A stretch of DNA of 64,000 nucleotides from Dreissena polymorpha (lineage: Eukaryota; Mollusca; Bivalvia; Myida; Dreissenidae): contig NC_068357.1 of the NCBI RefSeq assembly GCF_020536995.1, positions 67,077,128 through 67,141,127 on the forward strand, in the 5' to 3' direction. Below, in pieces: positions 10,710-20,660 of this stretch. How positions within the stretch are numbered: position 1 is the first letter of the stretch; every line of letters begins with the position of its first letter. The notes beneath the pieces are model-generated. The model searched no databases and was not told the origin of the DNA. It saw nothing but the letters and a program-made list of their open reading frames with translations. Made by a program: the position numbers and the translations under genes.

Positions 10710-11833
10710 TTAAGAACTTACGACCAAGTAAGTCGTCTGCCAGGTGTTTGACAATGACCATCAAAACCTCTCTGTATTGCAAAACTTAACTGCAAGATGT
10801 CATTTTGACCCAAATTAGGGCTGTTTGCAATTGGGATGTTACACTTGGGGTCATATGGGGGGGGGGGGGGGTAAATGCTAGAAAATCACACCGAAACCTG
10901 TTCCGGAGACATATTCTAAGACTACTTAAACACTCGGTATTGTTTTCAGTGACATTTTGACATTAATTTGCATCAATCTCAATAATGAACCTTATGCATG
11001 TCTTTATTTCATCTGTAATTATTATTATTGTTTACTTTTTGAGCCTTTTACTGTTCAAAATGCCCGCCAATTTTGGACCGACACTGCTATCTGCCTTCGC
11101 CTTCAACCCCGTCAGGCAGATCTACTCAGAATAACACTACTTTGCCTTATTTTTCCTGTTTGGATATCTTGCTGAGTTCAAGTAAAATCAAGTATTCAGC
11201 TGAAAACACAAAAATGATAATAATAGTATGCTTTCTTTCCTGGAAGAATATTGTTGTGATAGACCCTGCGTGAAAAACACCAGGGAATCTGTATTTAAGT
11301 GACCTCAATAGTATGCGTAAACCTAAGTGTGCATTTGTAGGCGGTGTCGAAATGGGTCTATAGCTCTGCCTGAACTGTCGTCCAATTGGTTTACAAGTCC
11401 GGCTGCAGTGACAGGCCATCAAAAACTGTACAGCATGACTGATTCGGAGACGGCCCTCAACACTCGCCCAGTCGTGTCGAGAGGATCGGTGTCTTTGCAG
11501 GTTAGTACGTCGTTATTTTCAATTAAATCTATTGTTAACTGATTTCTTTGCTATCCTGGCACACTTTTGTCACCAAAATTAGGAAAATTGGGTGTTTTAC
11601 ATTTACTGCAGCTCTGAAACCACATTTTGTGGCGATAACTTTTCCAGTGTGCTCGACAATGTGATGCCGGCGTGGTGAATTAACCATTTGCAGCAAATAA
11701 AGCAACACAGACTATTGAAAGCTTATTCTAAATGTATCTAACTGACATATGTTGGCACCGTAATGGGTAAATGTGCACCAATTTTTTTTTGTTTTCTCAG
11801 ATTACAAGGAATTTATCACCCGGGCCAGACTGA
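10476..11833 (+). CDS. Three-exon gene for a predicted 78-residue protein, unrecognised
   Basis: Exon 1 (10476-10519) starts at AAAATGG and reads MVASTSVKTGLPIL, ending AG|GTAAAT. Exon 2 (11341-11500) follows a TTTGTAG acceptor and ends CAG|GTTAGT. Exon 3 (11801-11833) follows a strong TTTTCTCAG acceptor and ends in TGA. Phases agree at both junctions (2 and 0). Exon 2 encodes an ELSSNWFTSPAAVTG segment and a TDSETALNTRPVVSRGSV segment, and exon 3 ITRNLSPGPD. The product is small and soluble, with no signal peptide or membrane segment. I do not recognise the family; short serine/proline/arginine-rich proteins of this kind occur among axonemal and sperm proteins, but that is only a guess. Coherent splice signals and phases support a real gene. 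A 14-base G run lies in intron 1 at 10857-10870. Confidence 0.6.
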
Positions 11834-12396
11834 CACTTTCCGGAGCCTGTCCGAGACAGAACTCGAGCCGAGGAATCATAGGTCCAGGTGTGACAAAAAG
11901 ACTTAAAGCTGGTGTCTTACGATGACTTTTTTAGTCAGGAAGTCAAGTGTGTTGTTTTTCCATTCAAGCAAGCCCTTTTGGTTGGGTCAAATGACATCAG
12001 AAATGCTGCTTCTACATGGATTTTACCTAAAATGTGCCAAAAAAATAAAAACAAGTTTGTTCGAATCCGGTTCAAAACCTGCTTTGACGCACACATATTG
12101 CCATTGATGATTTGTTTCACTTATTAAGTCATATGTTACATCAGCTTTGCCTATTAGAATCGAAAGTGATGCCCTGTATGGAGTCTAAGTGCTGCATGTT
12201 TGATGAAACTAAGTTTGGCTTTTCTACCTTAATTCTTGACGCGAAACGCTGTTACGCATGACGCTTTCAACGGCAACCTTTATGAATAAATCTGTGTGTT
12301 ATTGTACCGGAACTTTGTGATCTTTCTCAAAACAGATTATACCTGTGGGAAAAGTGCCTTTCATTCAAATTTGAAGGGTTTGGGTTCTCTTAAATT

Positions 12397-12864
12397 CACA
12401 TAACCCCAAACCGGAACTCCTGTTTGCAGGGTTACATGCAGTCAACTTGATACTTAGCACACATTGTTCAGTGCATGCTGCCTAGGATTTGTAAAATACA
12501 TTGCAAATGGTACGTTTTGGTATCAATTTGAAGGTATATTTGTAAGCAATAAGAAAAATAGCCTTTTTTGTGCTCTACTTTTTCTGTTCATAGTTCCCGT
12601 CTTTGAAAGTAGGTCATACTATTTGAGCCCAAAATGGTCGCCTCCACATCTGACGAAACTAGTTTGCCTATTCTAAGGTAAATATTTTGGGTTACAACAC
12701 ATAGAATTTGATGACATGCATTTTTTTCAAAAGATTATGCATTTATCTTTCCAATGATGTATAATGATATAGTGCTGAAACGCTTGGTCATGGTAAAAAT
12801 TGATATCGAACTTCAACTGTTTTATATGTAATATAGAAGGAAATTAATTGCGCATGCGTAACCT
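12397..12864 (+). repeat. Duplicated promoter and first-exon segment, copy 2
   Basis: This is the second copy of the 470-base segment at 10239-10709, in the same orientation and 2.16 kb downstream. It begins 0.56 kb after the stop codon of the small gene. Confidence 0.85.
12634..12677 (+). pseudogene. Orphan duplicate of the small gene's first coding exon
   Basis: The copy reads MVASTSDETSLPIL and keeps the AG|GTAAAT donor. It differs from the first copy at three residues (V to D, K to E, G to S). No copy of exon 2 or exon 3 follows within the window, so it is probably a dead-end first exon. It could instead act as an alternative promoter for a gene further right, but I see no such gene before the LINE and BEL elements. 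Confidence 0.55.
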
Positions 12865-13445
12865 ATAGCTAGCTGTACTAAAACGGTATCGACGTTAATA
12901 GTCGCCTGTCAATTTTTTCAGTTCGTCTAAAATGCGTGTATGACTCATATCCGCGGATATGTCCGAAAAGTGCGGATGTAGGCAATATCGACACTTTTTC
13001 TGCAATGTTTAATTCAATGTTTAATGAAAAATACACAGTATGTGTTAAATTTGTTAGTATTTTTCTAAAAGAAGAACAATTTAATAGACATTATCCTTTT
13101 TCCAACTCTAAATTCATATCCGCGAAGCACCAGAAAATTGTTTTGAGGCTACACACCACAAACAATATAACCACGACGACACCACACATGTTTTGTTGCA
13201 TAAGTTTACACAATGTTTATATAATATACTGAATGTATTAATATTCTTGATGTCGTCTCAAAACTTAAGTATTTACATATGCAATATGCTTCAGAAAATA
13301 GTGAAGTATTTTTGGACCGATTATCACCAGACACGAAGTAATGATGTTACTTTTCCATGGTTATATTTTTATTTGAATTCAAAATGTTGCATTATTTGAA
13401 ATAAACCGAATGTATGAATGCAGTAAATATTGTTTGAAATGTCAC
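12865..13445. other. AT-rich non-coding stretch
   Basis: No gene is supported. It includes a small palindrome ATATCCGCGGATAT near 12949-12962. An open frame at 12936-13232 has no recognisable feature. Confidence 0.35.
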
Positions 13446-13560
13446 TGTTTCAAGAAGAAGAACTTTTATTTCGACAAATACATATACATATTTACACAGT
13501 TGAAATAGGCCGTTATGGTCCTTGTTCAACATGTATCATATCATTCATATATTCATAATA
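13446..13560 (-). repeat. Possible LINE 3' tail (minus strand)
   Basis: Read on the minus strand the segment ends ...GTCGAAATAAAAGTTCTTCTTCTTG, a polyadenylation-like AATAAA followed by a short TTC repeat, as at the 3' ends of CR1/L2-type LINEs. It lies downstream, in the same orientation, of the LINE fragment at 14590-15420. A link between the two is inference. Confidence 0.35.
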
Positions 13561-13807
13561 CATGGTGTTGCATAAAAAAACCGTTATGGTTGAATAAACG
13601 ATAATTTTCTGATACAAATACTACATATCGCATCCACTCGAAATTCAAAATCAATTTTCTAAAGAAACATACAGTATTTACACAGCATATATTAATTTGA
13701 TATTTCAATATTTCTATTTGAAAATCATGGTCTATAAAAAGGTTTAATAAAAATAACAGTTTCAAAATCAATAATTTTTTAACAAACTGTATGTTCTTCA
13801 CATATAA

Positions 13808-14000
13808 TAATGTAATATTCACATAACATGATGTAATATTCATATTATATTACGAAAACATAAGTACAATAATTCTAATGTGATGAGACTTGAATAGACA
13901 TATATTAATGTAATATTCACATAACATGATGTAAGATTCATATTATATTACGAAAACATATGTACAGTCATTCTAAGGTGATGAGACTTGAATAAACTAT
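13808..14000. repeat. Tandem duplication, period 98 bp
   Basis: Two near-identical copies (13808-13905 and 13906-about 14000) contain TAATGTAATATTCACATAAC and GTGATGAGACTTGAATA. Each copy also holds an internal short repeat of the ATTCA(C/T)AT type. The rest of 13561-14590 is AT-rich with no gene seen. Confidence 0.85.
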
Positions 14001-14589
14001 TTCATCAATGACCCCGTTATCATCGAAATATGGCGATTATTAGAAAAACGAGTGCAGAAAGGAAAGCTAACTCTTCCAATCATTCTCAGAAGGAACAGAA
14101 GAGTTTTCTCTCTACTAAATGATATATTCAGTATACCAAAAACTGCTAGACTTAGTTGATATGGTTTAAGATTCGAGATTCAAAATAAAATATTGAAAAT
14201 CTTAATCACCGATTGTATCCTTTTGTTGCAATATACTTTACTGAAATAATTGATCTTGTTTCATCACTACATCCAATAATAGATCCAATAATGGATCTGT
14301 CTTTTACATGCATATGATCCTCTAATATTATACAATATGTATACATCACCATGGGTTAAAAACGATTCTTATTTTATAAATCCCTGTGTGCATAGTTTAA
14401 AATTTATATGTAGTCATGTAATACACGTATGACGCTTAATACTTTGGCTTTAAGGTGTCTGATAAGTATTTCTGCATATATTTGCAATGCAGAGACCCCA
14501 GTTACACCCACAACGATTGCAATTTTGATATACGGGCAAGTGAATCAGGAAACTGATGGTGAATTTTAGTTTATACTATACAATAAACG

Positions 14590-15420
14590 ATATAAATATT
14601 AATGCATTGTATTATGTGCTTTTCTGAGTTCGAAGGCTTTGCTTACATATAAAGCTAGGTTTCGTAATATTTCACACTTATCATTTGTAATCAGCTCGAC
14701 AGTTTTAAACATATTTGGTCTATGACAGTAATAATGCTTAATATATTTTCCTCGTACACTATCATATAACTTACACACAAAAAGAAAATGAAACTCGTCC
14801 TCTAATTCATTACATTTGTTACATAGCCTTTGTTCCCTTGGCGTTCTATTCCATCTACCTGTTTCAATATTTAATCTATGTGATGACATTCGTAACTTTG
14901 TAAGAGCATTTCTATAGCATTTAACATTTACATGTTTAAGATATGGTTGAAATTGGAAATTACAGAAAGTGTTATAGAATATCGCTCGAGATGAATTTTC
15001 CAATCTACTATGCCAATCCTGTACAAATATGTCCTTAACACGTTGTTTAAAAGCACTAATAAACTGGTTATTATTTCCAACACTCTGTTGCAGCCATACA
15101 TGATAGAAACCTAAGCTACACAATGTATCTTTAACAAGTGAAGCCCAGTTTTGCTTACGTGGGTTATAATCAATATCATTTAACATAGTATTGTAATACA
15201 TGACACATATTTTCTATCACTACAGCCAGTGATCTTCAACCAATATTTAATAATACAAACAAGCCTCTGGGAATGTAAATCCATTCGGCCAAGATCACCA
15301 TAAATAAAATCGTTTTGAGTGTTACATTTAACACCTAATACAGACTTGCAAGTGACATTTTTCATTTGAAAATAAATGCTGATTTCAAATGGGCGAATAT
15401 AATAAAATCGACGAATGTGG
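14590..15420 (-). mobile_element. LINE fragment: C-terminal end of a non-LTR ORF2
   Basis: Minus-strand frames at 14599-15201 (200 codons) and 15180-15365 (61 codons) overlap and together match the layout of the last part of a LINE ORF2, after the reverse transcriptase. The upstream frame has YGDLGRMDLHSQRLVCIIKY, and the downstream one has LTKLRMSSHRLNIETGRWNR followed by RLCNKC...EDEFHFLFVC, the C-terminal CCHC-like zinc motif with its LRxSSHxLxIExGR lead-in. The two frames need one frameshift. The reverse transcriptase itself is missing, so the copy is 5'-truncated, as is usual for LINEs. I place it in the CR1/L2/Jockey-like group without certainty. Confidence 0.8.
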
Positions 15421-15627
15421 TTTATCCAATAAAGGCTCTATATTTGTAGTGCTGTATGAACTGTATGCACGGTAAAAGTATCTTATATTTGATTGTTACT
15501 ATAAATTATAGTTTATTGGTACGTACAAATATGCAAGTTATTTTATTTATTAAAATGAACAAAGGATATCGTAGTGCTACATTTAAATGTTTCAAGAATA
15601 ATTATAACCATTATAGTTGCGCTCTTA

Positions 15628-15864
15628 TTGAAAAGCAATGCATGTCCCGCTCATTTTAGATTATTCGTTAATATTATCTTATATAAGTGAATGTAACAGC
15701 TGTAATATTAATCTTAAACATATGGTCTTCGTATTTTAACTTATCGGGATATTGGATATGAACTGTTGAAATGCGAAGTCCCTTTGTGAAAATGCTTGAA
15801 TAATAAAGTTAATAAATTATGTATGTATTGAATAATAAAGTTAATAAAATATGTGGATACTGAA

Positions 15865-15917
<53 letters not shown>

Positions 15918-16044
15918 ATTGAAAAGCAATGCATGTCTCGCTAAAATTTTAGATTTTTCGTTAATATTATGTTTTTATAAGTGAATGTAACAGTTGTACT
16001 ATTAATCTTAAACGTATGGTCATCGTTTTTAACTTATCGGGATA
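15628..16044. repeat. Direct repeat of about 125 bp flanking an AT microsatellite
   Basis: A segment beginning TTATTGAAAAGCAATGCATGT and ending AACTTATCGGGAT occurs at 15628-15752 and again at 15915-16044, with scattered differences. A smaller direct repeat (TGAATAATAAAGTTAATAAA) lies at 15798-15850. One short (TA)n run sits directly before the second copy and a long (TAG)n run directly after it. Confidence 0.8.
15867..15914. repeat. (TA)n microsatellite
   Basis: About 24 uninterrupted TA dinucleotides. Confidence 0.95.
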
Positions 16045-16062
16045 GTAGTAGTAGTAGTAGTA

Positions 16063-16144
<82 letters not shown>
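16043..16144. repeat. (TAG)n microsatellite
   Basis: About 34 trinucleotide units with one two-base slip near 16062. Open frames of poly-leucine or poly-valine here are artefacts of the repeat. Confidence 0.95.
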
Positions 16145-17310
16145 TGAAGTAGCATTTAGCTGTCAAATTTATTTTAATACACGCAGACTTGTTTCAATAA
16201 CTCCACATATTGGACAACTTTAGAAAAAAGCACTCACTTTGTACAACACTGTGACTTAATACTTTATGTGCATCTATTTTCTCGAGTGATACTATTGTAA
16301 CTACCCTTTTATGTATTACCTAGGCGACGATAAGGAATTGCTTGATATTATTTTCTTATAAATGTAGGATACATATGTTTATGTTTTTTTTATAAACATA
16401 TGCATGCAGCTTCAATGTCTGATGAGATTTTGCGAATTTTAAAGTGTTGCATATACATGGTAAAAATAATCGTTGTTTTATGGTAATGTTGGCGTATTTT
16501 TCTTTGTATGTTTTATGTTAGAGTTTCGCAGATATGTACATATGCCTAGCTGTTCAAATATTATTTTGCCCTATGTCGTTCAATTTCGATTTTATGTTCT
16601 GCGTAATTATTGACTTACAATTACATGTATTTCAGTGAAATTGTAAAGCTAAAATATTTAGATATTTTTAGAATGCTATATTCTGTTGATGGAATTCATT
16701 CACGCCCAAATCTTAGAACATGCAATATTCGCATAACAGGATATTCTTGGCCGTAATTAACCCTCTTATGCAAACATACCTCTGTTATGTGTTAACAATT
16801 TAGTATTTATAACTTGTATACTTAATATCTAACAGGTCTCTTATCAGAATACTTAGTTTTAACAGATTTGTTCAAGGTCTGGTGTTCCGAAGGGAACAAT
16901 TCTTTGTTTATGGACAACAAATTGGTTTATAACTCATACATGCATCATTGAAATGTTATGACAATTTTTTAATATTAACTTTAATGTGCTATAGCCAGTT
17001 TTCATGTTGTATCAAAGTGGGTGAACGATGACACTTATGTGTCTACTGTTGCACGATACAAATACAAGTATATATTTATAAATCGAGTAATGTTATTCAC
17101 AAAATTACTAACTTAGTTGTATGGTGTATTTTGAAAAAAGACGATCAGTTAAAACAACTTTAAAAAAAGACGTTAAGTTAAAAATGGAAAATAATTAATA
17201 TTTCGGTCATACATAAAGTAAATTAAACAAAAATAGTGTGGTTAGAAAGCTTTTAAAATTCTCTACATTTACATGTTAAAATATCATCGTAAGTTATTGT
17301 TGACGGCAAA
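16145..17310. other. AT-rich non-coding stretch
   Basis: No gene, repeat family or clear structure is seen. Confidence 0.4.
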
Positions 17311-17312
17311 AA

Positions 17313-18245
17313 ATGGAAAACAAAGATTCAGCGGTCGCGCAAGATCAACCGGAAGTTCTTTCAAAAATCAAAACATTTGAAATTAACGAAGCTCGCCTGT
17401 TGAGAAAAAAAAAACGAAAAAGTGGAAGAAAAAGCAAGCAAAATAAATAATTATGAACTTGCGCCAGTGAAAATTAATTCTAGCGAGGGCGAACAAGAAG
17501 ATGTGGAAGTGAGAAATTACAGTTTGAACGAAAATGTAAATATGAAGAAGAAATTGAGATCTACTGAAAAGGAACCGTTAGAGATTATAAATTTAAAAAA
17601 AACGGAGGAACAAAACTCTTACTAAACAAAGGTACTTATGAAATGTTAAAATTTGCTAGCAAAAAGTATTTTTCAGACAAATCATTTAATTAGAAGTACT
17701 AATGTAAACCAGCAAACGACAGAAATTCAAATAAAGTGGTGCTTAGTTATAAAGTCGCGGATGAGAATAACCACTTGTACACGTTTAACATGTACCACAC
17801 GACTTCATCATGCTTGATAAATAGTAGAAACGTGGCTCACTTCTTTGACACAGACCTTCCAAACATTCTCCAAATAATGAAAACTGACATTCAGTCAAAT
17901 AATAAATCGATAAGTGCATTAAATGTATACATGAAACAGCAAATACTGTCATACTTGGAGCGTAAAAATCCCGAGCGCCCATCACCGAAAATGTCTGTAA
18001 CGTATGGAGTTGATGAACCTGACACGCTTCTAAACAGTAGTATTGCACAGGACTTCCGAAAAGAAGAGTATAACTCCCAAGTAGTAGAGAATGCCGCCCA
18101 TGTAGAAGAGAATGCCTCACTAGTAGAAGAGCAGGGCTCCCGAACAGTAGAGAATGCCTCCCGAGTAGTAGACAATGACTCCCGAATAGTAAATAATGAA
18201 GTGGTCACGGATATCGAAATAGAGACAGAAGCTAAGATGAATTGA
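17313..18245 (+). pseudogene. Transposon ORF1-like fragment, low confidence
   Basis: Two plus-strand open stretches (about 17313-17625 and 17736-18245) are separated by a stop-containing gap. The first is lysine/glutamate-rich. The second contains an HLYTFNMYHTTSSCLINSRN segment followed by HFFDTDLPNILQIM, a pattern I associate with ORF1-type proteins of molluscan retroelements, though I cannot name the family firmly. The C-terminal part has about five degenerate 24-30-base repeats encoding (V)EENASxVVE (18075-18200). It ends about 70 bases before the 5' LTR of BEL-A, so it is either the element into which BEL-A inserted or an unrelated neighbour. Confidence 0.3.
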
Positions 18246-18315
18246 TTGAAGATACAGAGACTTATTTAGAAGAAGAAAGTGAGGCTAGTTTTGATAATGA
18301 TTGTGCCACCCAAAC

Positions 18316-18756
18316 TGTCGTGAAGATCACGAGTTTGTTGTTTTAAGACTACTCCGTTGTTATTGTTTTATAATCTTTCCGGAGTTTAGGTTCTGTTTCC
18401 GGAGTATATTTGTTATATTACCGGAGTTTTTTCCCGCCTAGAATGATATTCATGTAATTAACATACTTTTCTTGAGTTTTCGATGTATAAATACGAGGAT
18501 ATATGTTGTTCAAGTTCAGATAGGATTTGATAGGTTTTTGGCCTTGTAAGAATTTATATTTATGTATTTAGGCAATATAACATCACCAAATTAAATGGAA
18601 TTAATTACTTGTAGTGTATAAGTAAAAGGAAATCGTGAAATTAGAAATTGTTGTGTTTCTCTTGGGATTTAAAATTAAAATATTCAATGTGGCAATAAAG
18701 TAAATAATTCAGTCTAATTAAACGGTTGCGTCTATCCAAATGATCAGTTTGCCACA
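18316..18756 (+). repeat. 5' LTR of BEL-A
   Basis: This is a 441-base LTR starting TGTCGTGAAGATCACGAG and ending GCCACA. The start recurs at 26383. A GTATAAATACG box (TATA-like) near 18484-18494 fits the promoter. Several CCGGAGT(T/A) motifs occur near 18378-18428. Confidence 0.85.
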
Positions 18757-18761
18757 TTGTT

Positions 18762-18779
18762 TGGTGCCGGAACCCGGGA
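18762..18779 (+). promoter_or_regulatory. Primer-binding site of BEL-A
   Basis: TGGTGCCGGAACCCGGGA starts five bases after the LTR end, where a tRNA-primer-binding site is expected. The TGG start pairs with a tRNA CCA end. I do not assign the tRNA. Confidence 0.75.
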
Positions 18780-19284
18780 AACAAGGAATAAGTTTATGGA
18801 TTTAAATGGAATTATTGGGCTTAAACCAGGTATGACATTTTTCTTATTAGTAAAGAAGCGGTCATGTGTGCTTCGTGAAAAGTGTTTTTAAAAGCGTAAG
18901 AATAAATTAAGTAACTATAAAGTTGTGTAACTACCGTCTAATGCTATGGAATTATATATTCTGAACAGTGTACGTTTTCTGTTGTGAATGAGGATATGTA
19001 CGCGCTTTCAATAGCAAAAGTGGAGTCGTACCTATACAGTGTGATTTGTTTAAAGTTATTCTAAAAGAATGTTATGATCACCTGGAATATATATTATTCA
19101 AAGCATAGAATGTTCACAAATTGGAAACAGTGCATAAGGCAAATACACACTTCATATCAAAGTTGTATGGTAGCATAAAAAGTACTTCAAATGAAATAAA
19201 AGGTGAAGTGTTAAAGTTAAAAGTGAATAAAAGTTAGTCTCCGTACTTATTTGAAGTGTGTTTTCCAATTTTCGTTTCAACACC

Positions 19285-20660
19285 ATGTCTGGAGTAAATC
19301 TAAAATATATTAAAGGTGTGCGAACTAGATTCTTCAATGCATTGGAAAAGGAAGTGTGTGACGGTGGAAAAATTCTTGATGTAGATATATCGGCTTTATC
19401 ACTTGAAGAGTATAGTTATATCAGAAAGCAAATAAATGAATGTAAAGGAAAGATTGATGTTTACAATAAAAAACTGTCCAACCAATCTGAAAAGTTAGCA
19501 GAGGAACAAGGTGATACTGATGAAGAACTTACTAATAAAATATTCCAAGAAGAAAGTACTTTGTCAGAGAAAGCGTTGTCAGTTTCGTATAAGCTAAATT
19601 GCATAGGTGAAGATTTAAAAGAAAGTGAAATGTTTCAACAAAAGAAAGAAAAAAGAAGGTAAAGAAAGTGATCATCTACAGAAGTTTTGTGATTTTCAAA
19701 TGAATTTACAGCATAAGTTCTTTGCTGAACAACAAGAAAGGAGTGAAAACCAATGGAGGTTACAACAATAGTATAATGAAAAACTAAAAGAAGAGAGAAG
19801 TGTATTGTCGTACATCAGTGAAATTGCCAAAACTAGATATTGCTTCATTTAATGGCAATAAACTTCTCTGGGTAGAGTTTTGGGACTCATTTCAAAGTGC
19901 TGTGCACAATAATAAGAAATCATCAGATATCGATACATTCAATTACTTAAAGGGTAAATTAACTGGTGAAGCCAAGAGTTATTGTGCTGGCCTTTCACTC
20001 TCAAATGAAAATTATAGTGTTGCTATTGGAATATTAAAAGAAAGGTTTGGTGACAAGCAAGAAATCATTGATTTGCATTATAAAAGATTGCTTAATCTTG
20101 CACCAGCTAGAAATACTACCGAAAGTTTACGGTTTTTCATGGACAAAGCTGAGAGCATCTACGTAGCTTAGAAGTACTTCATGAGAATACAGACCAACAT
20201 GTATTCGTGTCAATGTTACGCAGTAAAATACCAAGTGATATTCTGTTACAACTTGAGTTGTTAAAAGATGCCGGTAAAATATGGAATGTTCAAATGTTGA
20301 GAGATGTGTTACGACAATATATTGTGTCAAGGGAAAAAGCTGAAAAGTTCAAACCGAATGATAATTCAGACCAAAGGTTAGGACATAAACAAAATTATCC
20401 ATAAAGCAAACCCATGGGATAGTCAAATAGAAACCAAGAACATTCAGGTAGTGCACTTATGTCAACAGAAAGGAATGCTCCTCTAAAACAGCCTTCAAAG
20501 AGGTGTAGATTCTGTGATAAGGGACATTGGAGCGATGAATGTCATCAGAAAGAAAGAGACGGATAATAGGAAGTTGCTTTCGATGCCTTAAAGATAATCA
20601 TTTAGCAAATGAGTGCAAAAGTTCAAAGATATGTGTCTATTGTAGAGCTAAAGATGTTCA
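19285..20660 (+). pseudogene. gag region of BEL-A (fossil)
   Basis: It contains a charged coiled-coil-like N-terminal part, then the DUF1759-like capsid segment (LPKLDIASFNGNKLLWVEFW...GEAKSY...LKERFGD, at about 19800-20171). Two CCHC knuckles follow, CRFCDKGHWSDEC and CFRCLKDNHLANEC, in the region 20508-20620. This is the usual BEL/Pao order. It is broken. Confidence 0.85.

Noticed and set aside
11045-11122. Small frame MPANFGPTLLSAFAFNPVRQ as a separate gene or exon
   Set aside because: It has a short start-to-stop frame within intron 1 and no splice sites; chance cannot be excluded.
10239-12864. The 470-bp direct repeats as LTRs of a small retroelement
   Set aside because: The ends lack TG...CA, there is no primer-binding site or purine tract, and the interval holds a spliced small gene.
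15967-16223. Open frames of poly-leucine and poly-valine
   Set aside because: They are translations of the (TAG)n microsatellite.
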